The notes beneath the pieces are model-generated. The model was not told where the DNA came from. It saw nothing but the letters and a program-made list of their open reading frames with translations, and ran no database searches. Positions 1-5,418 of a stretch of DNA of 5,418 nt are shown here, piece by piece. Each line of letters opens with the position of its first letter. The stretch's first letter is position 1. Source of the stretch: an uncultured Collinsella sp. (lineage in GTDB: Bacteria > Actinomycetota > Coriobacteriia > Coriobacteriales > Coriobacteriaceae); assembly GCA_937997605.1 (NCBI GenBank), contig CALLFD010000444.1:1-5418 (forward strand), given 5' to 3'. The translations under genes were made by a program, and so were the position numbers.

Positions 1-2
1 GG

Positions 3-125
3 CTAAGTGAGTAGACTTTTTTGGAAATGCCGAGCACCCAACATATTTGCCTCAATAAAACCCCAGGTCACGGACTTGTGCTTTGTCGGTGTGGTCCGGG
101 ATTCGGTAAAAGTCTACTCACTTAG
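3..125. repeat. MITE/REP-like element with perfect 18-bp terminal inverted repeats
   Basis: The left arm CTAAGTGAGTAGACTTTT (3-20) is the exact reverse complement of the right arm AAAAGTCTACTCACTTAG (108-125). The symmetry breaks on the first base outside and inside each arm. The 87-base interior has further nested complementarity: CCGAGCAC (30-37) can pair with GTGC (78-81) and TCGG (86-89) across a small bulge, and CGGAC (71-75) can alternatively pair with GTCCG (94-98). There is no ORF inside. The layout fits a small non-autonomous mobile element or a structured intergenic repeat. It lies downstream of the flippase stop codon, but neither strand has a compact GC-rich stem with a proper T-tract, so an ordinary terminator is unlikely. 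A target-site duplication cannot be judged because only two bases precede the left arm. The inverted repeat is certain; the nature of the element is inferred. Confidence 0.7.
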
Positions 126-195
126 TTTTGCGTGTCCGCAACGAGACTCCAGCCGGGGTGATTCCACCGCAAATTAGCTGCTCCCATCGCCGCAA

Positions 196-1776
196 TTAGG
201 CGCCGTACGGATTCCGGTCCCTCTCTATGCGTTGGCGGATGCGGCGGTACTCGATAATCAGCAGTACCAGGAGTAGGGCCATGATGGCTAGGTAGCTCAC
301 GACGGCGCCCATCAGGCCCAGCAGGTTGATTAAGATCACTGGGAGCACCACGCTCGCGGCAAAGCAGATCAGGTAGACCTTGGTGACGTCGCCGGCATGG
401 CGTAGCACTGTGATGATGGCGTAGATAAAATCGATGGCCGCGGTGACGCCGCCGGCGACGACCATCAGCAGCGCCAGCGTACGGTAGCGCTCAAAGCTGA
501 GGCCGTACATAAAGCTCATGAGGGGAATACCGGGACCTTCCATAAATGCAGCGCACACGCCGGTGATGACCACGATCAGCGCCATAACGGCAACAATAAT
601 CAGGTCAAAGCGACGACGCTTGCGAGGATTAGCCCAAATGCTCGACAAGCGCAGGAGCTGCGGTTTATAGACAAATCCAATACTCAACAGAATAGCCTGA
701 GCCGGAAAAAACAGGGCATTAAAGTACAGCTGGTATTTGTAGGCCAGTGTGCCTTCCATCACCAACTTGGGCATGCTCTCGATAAGGTTGAACAGGAATA
801 GCGCGCCAAAGAGTGGGGCGCACTGGACAAACAGGTGGCCGATCTCGCGCAGGCTCACGCGGCGCGATTTTTCGGTCTCGAGCAGGGCGAGCGGCGTGGT
901 GACCAGCACGAGCGAGGCGATCGCGGCGATGCCCATAGCCATGGTCGCGATGGGCATGCTGCGCGTGAGGAACAGCGCCACGCTAAAGACCACGATGACG
1001 CCGACGGAGCGTAGCGTTTGGCTCATGCCAGCCAAGTAGAGCTTGTCGGCCTGCTGCAGGCGGCCTTCGTACACGTCGGCGACGCCGTCGATGACCTTAT
1101 ACAGGTAGACGCCCAGGCCGATCGTCGCCATTTGCGCGTCATAGCCGCGGGCGCTGCTGTACATGAGGCCGCAGCCTAGGGCGAGCACTCCACAGATCCA
1201 ACGATTGAGCTGGTAGGAGGCGAAGGACGTCTTTTCGTCGATATCCGAGACCTGGAAATTGCGCACGCCGTAGTTGCACTCGATCATGATGAGCGTGCCG
1301 GTGACAAAGGCGATGGAGAACTTGCCTGCCTCTTCGGCGCCCACGAGCTGCGTAGACACGATGGTGAGCAGCGGAAACGTCAAGCCCCACACGGCGGTGC
1401 CGAGGGTGTTCCAAAGATAGTCGCGACTGGTGGCGTGCTCCTCGTATTCCGCTTCCTGCATGGAGAAGCCGCCGCCGTAGACGGCGCCGAGCAGACGGTT
1501 CCACCAAGCGTTGACCATGCGACGGACGGGGCCGGGCTTGCGATCGCGTTCGCGCCGGCGACGTGTGGCTTGGCTGCTATCGGGCCCGCCGGCGTTGCGC
1601 TGACTCAGCTCTTGGATGCGTGCGAGTTCCTCGGCAGTGTGCGAGGCAGGGAAGAGGCCGTTCTCGATGCGGCCGCCCTGGGCCTTCGCGGCGCCGTCTC
1701 TCGATGCAGCGGGGTTGGAGATGCCGTTGCGGCGGGCGATGGCGCGGCGAATGCTATCGAGGGGCGTGATGCTCAA
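196..1776 (-). CDS. MOP/Wzx-type polysaccharide flippase-like membrane protein
   Basis: A 526-residue polytopic membrane protein, most like the polysaccharide export arm of the MOP flippase superfamily (Wzx and relatives), which moves lipid-linked glycans or related lipids across the cytoplasmic membrane. About 12 hydrophobic segments can be seen, at roughly 123-142, 153-168, 193-208, 215-231, 250-271, 275-298, 315-334, 350-371, 391-411, 433-457, 466-486 and 487-508. The stretch YEGRLQQADKLYLAG (236-250) resembles the loop-helix region found in Wzx proteins. Residues 1 to about 118 are not membrane-spanning: they are rich in Ala, Gly, Arg and Pro with a basic RRRRERDRK cluster (72-80), an unusually long cytoplasmic lead-in. 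The C-terminus is basic. The start is TTG at 1774-1776, backed by AGAAAGGA seven bases upstream; the next Met (residue 87, 1516-1518) has no Shine-Dalgarno site. The stop is TAA. It is transcribed divergently from the lactate permease. Substrate unknown, since no glycan-synthesis neighbour is visible. Confidence 0.8.
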   Translation of the reverse strand: MSITPLDSIRRAIARRNGISNPAASRDGAAKAQGGRIENGLFPASHTAEELARIQELSQRNAGGPDSSQATRRRRERDRKPGPVRRMVNAWWNRLLGAVYGGGFSMQEAEYEEHATSRDYLWNTLGTAVWGLTFPLLTIVSTQLVGAEEAGKFSIAFVTGTLIMIECNYGVRNFQVSDIDEKTSFASYQLNRWICGVLALGCGLMYSSARGYDAQMATIGLGVYLYKVIDGVADVYEGRLQQADKLYLAGMSQTLRSVGVIVVFSVALFLTRSMPIATMAMGIAAIASLVLVTTPLALLETEKSRRVSLREIGHLFVQCAPLFGALFLFNLIESMPKLVMEGTLAYKYQLYFNALFFPAQAILLSIGFVYKPQLLRLSSIWANPRKRRRFDLIIVAVMALIVVITGVCAAFMEGPGIPLMSFMYGLSFERYRTLALLMVVAGGVTAAIDFIYAIITVLRHAGDVTKVYLICFAASVVLPVILINLLGLMGAVVSYLAIMALLLVLLIIEYRRIRQRIERDRNPYGA

Positions 1777-1783
1777 AGCGGAG

Positions 1784-1791
1784 TCCTTTCT
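1784..1791 (-). promoter_or_regulatory. Ribosome binding site of the flippase gene, deciding the TTG start
   Basis: On the minus strand this reads AGAAAGGA and ends seven bases before the TTG at 1776-1774. It is the only good Shine-Dalgarno match near a possible start of this frame, and it supports the non-ATG start and therefore the long N-terminal extension. Confidence 0.75.
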
Positions 1792-1804
1792 ATTGCTGCG
1801 CTTT

Positions 1805-1810
1805 AGTATA
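1805..1810 (-). promoter_or_regulatory. Possible -10 hexamer for the flippase gene
   Basis: On the minus strand this reads TATACT, one mismatch from TATAAT. Transcription would begin near 1798, giving a leader of about 22 bases that contains the ribosome binding site. No convincing -35 hexamer lies 16-18 bases upstream, so the promoter may be activator-dependent or the match may be chance. Confidence 0.35.
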
Positions 1811-1835
1811 GACGCGACGGTGTTCGCTCGTGTTT

Positions 1836-1852
1836 TTGAACGGATTGTTCAA
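1836..1852. promoter_or_regulatory. Dyad TTGAAC-5-GTTCAA, possible operator between divergent genes
   Basis: The sequence TTGAACGGATTGTTCAA is a perfect 6-5-6 inverted repeat. After one mismatch, two more A/T pairs extend it outward (1833-1834 with 1854-1855). It lies upstream of the flippase -10 candidate. It also overlaps a weak plus-strand promoter candidate for the permease: TTGTTC at 1845-1850 and TGTAAT at 1870-1875, with a long 19-base spacer. A regulator bound here could affect both divergent genes. The core GAAC-N5-GTTC resembles a Gram-positive LexA box but has five central bases, not four, so LexA is not claimed. The dyad is seen; its role is inferred. Confidence 0.4.
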
Positions 1853-1941
1853 TAATTTCGGCGGGCGGCTGTAATTTGTCGGTAAACGTGCGGTATCCTG
1901 TTGAAGTTTTGTGACACCCCCGATGCCGCCCACGCGGTACC

Positions 1942-1947
1942 AAGGAG
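1942..1947 (+). promoter_or_regulatory. Ribosome binding site of the lactate permease gene
   Basis: AAGGAG lies nine bases before the ATG at 1957-1959. This is a strong Shine-Dalgarno match at normal spacing and fixes the start of the permease. Confidence 0.8.
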
Positions 1948-1956
1948 CTTCTACCT

Positions 1957-3528
1957 ATGGACGTCGCCGCATTCTTACTGGCTCTTGTGCCGATTATTTG
2001 GCTGGTCGTGATGCTGCTGTGCTTTAAATGGCCAGCTTGGAAGGCCGCTATCGGATCGTTTGTCCTTTCGTGCTTGCTTGCCTTCGCATGGTGGCACCTG
2101 CCGGCAGCGCAGATCGCGACCGCCTCGCTCGAAGGCTTTTTGATGGCTCTGTGGCCCATCGTCCTGGTGATCATCGCCGCGGTGTTCACGTATAACCTGT
2201 GCGTTCGTACGGGCGCCATGGACGTGATCGGCAGCATGATCACCTCCATCAGCAGCGACCGCCGTCTGCTGGCGCTGCTCGTGGCTTGGTGCTTCGGTGG
2301 CTTTATGGAGGGCATGGCCGGCTTCGGTACCGCTGTCGCCATTCCCGCCGGCATGCTCGCGGGCCTGGGCTTTGAGGCCGTGCCTGCCGTGCTCATCTGC
2401 CTGCTGGCCAACGGCGTGCCCACGCCCTACGGCTCCATCGGCATTCCCACGGTGTCCGTTGCCGACCTGGTGGGTCTGGATTCCCTTCACCTGGCGACCG
2501 TTCAGCTGGTGCAGCTCGCACCGTTCTTTGTGCTGATGCCGCTATTTATTGTGCTGGTTGCGGGCCGTGTTGCCGATGACCAGGGCAATGTCGCGAGTGT
2601 GGGCGAGCGCCTGCACGGTGTTGCCGGCGTGGCGTTGCTCTCCGGCGTGTCGTTTGTCGGCGCGGCTCTGGTCGTTGCCATGTTTGTGGGCCCCGAGCTG
2701 GCCGTGGTCGTAGGATCCATCGTTTCGCTCGCGCTGACAGCTGCGCTTGCCATGCGTGCCGAGAAGTCGGGGCATCTGGACGCACGCTTTCACATGAATA
2801 TCGAGGCGGGGGAGAAGCTCACCGTTAAGTCGGCGCTTTCGGCCTGGTCGTGCTTCATCCTGATTTTTGTGTTGCTGCTGGGCACGTCTAATCTGGTGCC
2901 CGCTGTACATGCCGCGCTCGCGCCGTTTGCGAGCCACGTGCAGGTGTATTGCGGTGAGAATCCCGGTACGCTTACGTTTTCGTGGATCAACACGCCGGGC
3001 GTCTGGATTTTCCTGGCGGCGTTTGTCGGCGGTGCCATTCAGGGCGCTTCGCCGCGCATGATGGGCGAGGTGCTGGCCGCGACTGTGAAGCAGATGACGC
3101 CGACGGTGATCACGATGCTTTCGGTACTGGGCTGCGCCAAGGTGATGGGCTATGCCGGCATGATTTCGTCGATCAGTGCGTTTTGCATTGCGGTCGCCGG
3201 CGGTCTGTACCCGATTCTGGCTCCGTGGATCGGCGCAGTCGGTGCGTTCGTGACCGGCTCGGGCACGTCCTCGGGCATGCTGTTTGGTCCCATTCAGAGC
3301 CAGGCCGCCACTGCGCTGGGTGTGAGCGACTACTGGATGGTCGCATTGAACGCCCTGGGCGTCGCCGCCGGTAAGATGATCTCGCCGCAGACCCTCGCCA
3401 TTGGTCTTGCCGCCGTGCACGTGTGTGGTAAGGATGCCGAACTCCTGGGCGCGGTGCTGCCCTACGCTGCCGGCATGCTGGTCCTGATGAGCGCCATAGC
3501 CATGCTCGGCCAAGGCCTGCCGCTGTAG
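1957..3528 (+). CDS. lctP: L-lactate permease family transporter (LctP/LldP)
   Basis: A complete 523-residue inner-membrane transporter of the lactate permease family, close to the usual length of 530-560. Members import lactate, and often glycolate or other 2-hydroxy acids, with protons. Family landmarks are clear: the GFMEGMAGFGTAVAIPAG block (115-132), ANGVPTPYGSIGIPT (151-165), the IQGASPRMMGEVL region (361-373), and the C-terminal TGSGTSSGMLFGPIQ (433-447) followed by GKMISPQTLAI (472-482). About 12-14 hydrophobic segments run through the chain, with polar loops near 205-220 and 268-292. The conserved TGSDTSSN motif, as I recall it from E. coli LldP, appears here as TGSGTSSG, losing an acidic residue inside the membrane domain; this could shift substrate or proton coupling, or just mark a subfamily. 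The start is ATG with AAGGAG nine bases upstream; the stop is TAG. It is divergent from the flippase gene and lies 251 bases ahead of pckA on the same strand. Lactate as the substrate is inferred from the family. Confidence 0.9.
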   Translation: MDVAAFLLALVPIIWLVVMLLCFKWPAWKAAIGSFVLSCLLAFAWWHLPAAQIATASLEGFLMALWPIVLVIIAAVFTYNLCVRTGAMDVIGSMITSISSDRRLLALLVAWCFGGFMEGMAGFGTAVAIPAGMLAGLGFEAVPAVLICLLANGVPTPYGSIGIPTVSVADLVGLDSLHLATVQLVQLAPFFVLMPLFIVLVAGRVADDQGNVASVGERLHGVAGVALLSGVSFVGAALVVAMFVGPELAVVVGSIVSLALTAALAMRAEKSGHLDARFHMNIEAGEKLTVKSALSAWSCFILIFVLLLGTSNLVPAVHAALAPFASHVQVYCGENPGTLTFSWINTPGVWIFLAAFVGGAIQGASPRMMGEVLAATVKQMTPTVITMLSVLGCAKVMGYAGMISSISAFCIAVAGGLYPILAPWIGAVGAFVTGSGTSSGMLFGPIQSQAATALGVSDYWMVALNALGVAAGKMISPQTLAIGLAAVHVCGKDAELLGAVLPYAAGMLVLMSAIAMLGQGLPL

Positions 3529-3538
3529 TCGGCACTTA

Positions 3539-3640
3539 GGGACGTTCCTTATGTTCCGGCATCCGGGGACACTCCTTGAATGTTGCCTGTTCAAGAACGT
3601 CTCCAAAGACTAGTCGTTTAAGAACGTCCCCAATGACTAG
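3539..3640. repeat. Cluster of short direct and inverted repeats (REP/BIME-like)
   Basis: The stretch directly after the permease stop is built from related short units. Two 25-bp direct copies, 3589-3613 and 3616-3640, match at 22 of 25 positions at a 27-base period and share the core AAGAACGTC and the end GACTAG. The opposite orientation appears upstream as GGGACGTTCCTT (3539-3550) and, more diverged, as GGGGACACTCCTTGAATG (3565-3582). GGGACGTTC (3539-3547) can pair perfectly with GAACGTCCC (3622-3630), and with one G:T pair to the first copy. This is typical of REP/BIME-type intergenic repeats. It may also act as an RNA structure at the permease 3' end, but no T-tract follows the stems, so a classic terminator is not claimed. 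Confidence 0.65.
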
Positions 3641-3689
3641 GCCGCTTGTCTGCGATTTTTGACCGTTGGGCGGGCGCTTCACCATTGCC

Positions 3690-3705
3690 GCAAAAACGTT
3701 TTTGC
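3690..3705. promoter_or_regulatory. Perfect 16-bp palindrome GCAAAAACGTTTTTGC upstream of pckA
   Basis: GCAAAAACGTTTTTGC is a fully symmetric 16-mer centred between 3697 and 3698, 74 bases before the pckA ATG. With no loop it cannot form an RNA hairpin, so it is best read as a binding site for a dimeric protein. The central AAACGTTT with flanking GC is like LacI/GalR-family operators (PurR sites, catabolite-response elements), but it differs from the catabolite-response consensus at the outer G and C. A -35-like TTGACC lies at 3659-3664, but no convincing -10 is paired with it, so whether the palindrome overlaps the promoter is unsettled. Confidence 0.5.
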
Positions 3706-3722
3706 ATATCGGGTACAACGGG

Positions 3723-3738
3723 CTTTACGTGAGTAAAG
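3723..3738. promoter_or_regulatory. Second dyad, CTTTAC-4-GTAAAG, upstream of pckA
   Basis: CTTTACGTGAGTAAAG is a perfect 6-4-6 inverted repeat, 17 bases after the end of the 3690-3705 palindrome and 41 bases before the pckA ATG. It could be an operator, or a small hairpin in the 5' leader if transcription starts upstream of it. Its half-site differs from the first palindrome, so two different regulators are possible. The symmetry is seen; the function is inferred. Confidence 0.4.
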
Positions 3739-3767
3739 TGCGCGCCGCGTCCACGTGTCGCGTTTTT

Positions 3768-3775
3768 AAAGGAGG
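3768..3775 (+). promoter_or_regulatory. Strong ribosome binding site of pckA
   Basis: AAAGGAGG is a near-complete anti-16S match, followed by CCCC and the ATG at 3780. The four-base gap after GGAGG is shorter than usual, but the strength of the match and the family-like N-terminus favour this start. Confidence 0.8.
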
Positions 3776-3779
3776 CCCC

Positions 3780-5418
3780 ATGCCTGGTGTTACCCCTGCA
3801 GAAGTTTTGTCCAACTTTGGTATTACGCTCGTTGAAGATCCCGCCGAGAATCAGCCCCGTCTGCTGGTCGATCTACCCGCCGCGGAGCTCGTCGAGCACG
3901 CTATCCGCCGCGAAGAAGGCCGCATGGCATCCAACGGCGCGCTGGTGATCGAGACGGGGGAGCGTACCGGCCGTTCCCCCAATGACCGCTTTATCGTCGA
4001 CACCCCCGATGTTCACGACAAGATCGCCTGGGGTGCGGTCAACCGCCCGCTGTCCGTCGAGAGCTATGAGGCCATCAAGGCCGGCATCGTCGACTATCTC
4101 AACGAGCGCGACGTGTTCGTCACCCGCGGCATGGCAGGCGCCGACCGCAACCATACGCGTCGACTGCTCGTCGCCTGCGAGCGTGCCGGCCAGGCACTCT
4201 TTATTAAGCAGATGCTCGCCCGCCCGCTCGCCCGCGAAATCGCGCGCACCGGCGAGCCCGACTTCTGCGTGCTCGCGGCGCCCGGTTACCAGTGCGACCC
4301 TGCCATCAAGGGCCTCAACTCCAGCGCCGCCGTGGTCATCAACTTCCAGGAACGCGTGATTCTGGTCGCCGGTACCGGCTACTCCGGCGAGATTAAAAAG
4401 TCGATCTTTAGCGTCATGAACTATCTGCTGCCCGTCGAGGACGACGTGCTGCCCATGCACTGCTCGGCCAGCATGGATCCCGTCACGCACGAGACTGCCG
4501 TGTTCTTTGGCCTGTCCGGCACCGGCAAGACCACGCTTTCGGCCAATCCCACGCGCCTGCTGATCGGCGACGACGAGCACGGCTGGTCCGACATGGGTAT
4601 CTTCAACATCGAGGGTGGTTGCTACGCAAAATGCGAGGGCCTGGACGCCTTCCACGAGCCCGAGATCTTCAATGCCGTCCGTTTTGGCGCCATCTGCGAA
4701 AACGTGGTGCTCGACGAGAACCGCAAGCCCAACTACGACGACATCTCGATCACGCACAACACGCGCGTGGCCTATCCCGTGGAGCACATTCCTAACGCGT
4801 GGACTAAGGGCATGGGCACCACTCCGAGTGTCGTGCTGTTCCTGACTTGCGACGCTTTTGGCGTGCTGCCGCCCATCTCACGCCTGACGGCCGATGCCGC
4901 CATGTACCACTTTGTGACGGGCTTTACGGCTAAGATTCCCGGCACCGAGGTCGGCGTCACCGAGCCCACGCCCACGTTCTCTTCGCTGTTCGGCGAGCCG
5001 TTTATGCCGCTCGACCCCATGGTTTACGCCAAGATGCTTGGCGAGCGCATTGCCGACGGCCGCACGCGCGTGTACCTGGTCAACACCGGCTGGATTGGCG
5101 GCGGCTACGGCGTGGGCCATCGCATCGAGCTTGCCTACACGCGCTCGCTGGTCGCGCGCGCCCTCGACGGCACCATCGAGGATAGCGAGTTCGTGCACGA
5201 CGACATCTTTAACGTCGACATTCCCACGACGTGCCACGGCGTGCCCGATGGCATCCTGGTGCCGCGCCAATACTGGCAGAGCACCGCGCGCTATGACGAG
5301 GCCGCGCACAACCTGGCGGTGATGTTCGAGGAGAACTTCGAGAAGAAGTACTCGCACCTGCCCGAGTCCGTCAAAGCCGCCGGCCCGCACGCCCAGGTGT
5401 CCGCCGAGGCCCGTCATC
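3780..5418 (+). CDS. pckA: Phosphoenolpyruvate carboxykinase (ATP), 3' end cut by the window
   Basis: Cytoplasmic ATP-type PEP carboxykinase, which interconverts oxaloacetate + ATP and PEP + CO2 + ADP. It serves gluconeogenesis, or runs in the carboxylating direction in many fermenters. 546 codons are open to the window edge without a stop. Visible motifs: TGRSPNDRF with Arg65 (oxaloacetate-binding Arg in E. coli), SGEIKKSIFS with Lys206/Lys207 and MHCSAS with His227 (metal ligands Lys207, His227), kinase-type P-loop GLSGTGKT (244-251, Lys250), the exact family signature LIGDDEHGWSDMGIFN (261-276, metal ligand Asp265), NTRVAYP with Arg329, DAFGVLPPISRLT, and HRIELAYT (Arg448, Thr454). Spacing follows the 540-residue E. 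coli enzyme with small indels, so all catalytic residues seem present. The GTP-type enzyme is excluded by these motifs. E. coli PckA ends just after AAGP; here AAGP is 533-536 and the chain continues at least ten residues, so little is likely missing. It is on the same strand as the permease but 251 bases away, probably with its own promoter. Confidence 0.96.
   Translation, partial: MPGVTPAEVLSNFGITLVEDPAENQPRLLVDLPAAELVEHAIRREEGRMASNGALVIETGERTGRSPNDRFIVDTPDVHDKIAWGAVNRPLSVESYEAIKAGIVDYLNERDVFVTRGMAGADRNHTRRLLVACERAGQALFIKQMLARPLAREIARTGEPDFCVLAAPGYQCDPAIKGLNSSAAVVINFQERVILVAGTGYSGEIKKSIFSVMNYLLPVEDDVLPMHCSASMDPVTHETAVFFGLSGTGKTTLSANPTRLLIGDDEHGWSDMGIFNIEGGCYAKCEGLDAFHEPEIFNAVRFGAICENVVLDENRKPNYDDISITHNTRVAYPVEHIPNAWTKGMGTTPSVVLFLTCDAFGVLPPISRLTADAAMYHFVTGFTAKIPGTEVGVTEPTPTFSSLFGEPFMPLDPMVYAKMLGERIADGRTRVYLVNTGWIGGGYGVGHRIELAYTRSLVARALDGTIEDSEFVHDDIFNVDIPTTCHGVPDGILVPRQYWQSTARYDEAAHNLAVMFEENFEKKYSHLPESVKAAGPHAQVSAEARH

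Noticed and set aside
128..168. Short hairpins TTGCG-4-CGCAA (128-141) and GGTG-4-CACC (157-168) after the flippase gene
   Set aside because: The stems are only 4-5 bp, and on the flippase transcript neither is followed by a U-tract, so a terminator is not supported.
1435..1806. A 123-codon plus-strand frame opposite the flippase N-terminus
   Set aside because: It is antisense to the GC-rich N-terminal part of the flippase and has no ribosome binding site or family features.
1838..1850. Possible LexA/SOS box (GAAC...GTTC)
   Set aside because: The spacer is five bases, whereas the Gram-positive LexA box has four, and neither neighbouring gene is a DNA-damage gene.
1923..2025. A possible small upstream reading frame starting ATGCCGCCC before the permease
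   Set aside because: It overlaps the permease start out of frame, lacks a Shine-Dalgarno site, and looks like a chance frame.
2542..3606. A 354-codon open frame on the minus strand
   Set aside because: It is antisense to the permease, with an Arg/His/Gln-rich low-complexity translation typical of a shadow frame in GC-rich DNA.
3640..3664. Possible intrinsic terminator of the permease ending in ATTTTT
   Set aside because: Only about three base pairs (CGC with GCG) can form before the T run, too weak for a terminator.
3536..3718. A 60-codon minus-strand frame with a repeated GDVL motif
   Set aside because: The peptide repeat is just the 27-base DNA repeat read in frame. It needs a TTG start, has no Shine-Dalgarno site, and overlaps the palindrome upstream of pckA.
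3873..4787. A 304-codon open frame on the minus strand
   Set aside because: It lies wholly antisense to pckA, whose catalytic motifs are all on the plus strand. The open frame comes from GC-rich codon bias, and the protein has no recognisable family features.

Overview
The window is a GC-rich bacterial chromosome segment with good Shine-Dalgarno sites. It holds three sizeable genes: a MOP/Wzx-type membrane flippase on the minus strand (196-1776), an LctP-family lactate permease on the plus strand (1957-3528), and an ATP-dependent phosphoenolpyruvate carboxykinase on the plus strand that runs off the right edge (3780-5418+). GC-biased codon use, the gene types and the style of the intergenic repeats suggest a Coriobacteriia-like gut actinobacterium such as Collinsella. 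This is inferred from composition and general familiarity; there is no rRNA or other marker here to prove it.

Layout, left to right. Positions 3-125 hold a compact element bounded by a perfect 18-bp inverted repeat, which looks like a MITE or a REP-type repeat. After about 70 bases with only weak short hairpins comes the flippase gene, read leftwards from a TTG start that has a good ribosome binding site. A 180-base divergent intergenic region follows, with a -10-like TATACT for the flippase, a 6-5-6 dyad that could be an operator, and the permease ribosome binding site. The permease is complete. The 251 bases between permease and carboxykinase split into two parts: a cluster of short direct and inverted repeats (about 3539-3640), and a regulatory-looking stretch with two perfect palindromes (3690-3705 and 3723-3738) ahead of a strong ribosome binding site.

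Functionally, the permease and carboxykinase could belong to one physiological theme: uptake of lactate or a similar 2-hydroxy acid, and interconversion of oxaloacetate and PEP. No lactate dehydrogenase gene lies between them, and the long gap with its own palindromes argues that pckA is transcribed separately. The flippase has no glycosyltransferase neighbour in view, so its substrate cannot be named.

No clearly new multi-gene system is visible. The parts most worth a second look are the 123-bp inverted-repeat element, the repeat cluster behind the permease, the paired palindromes before pckA, and the altered GSGTSSG motif in the permease.
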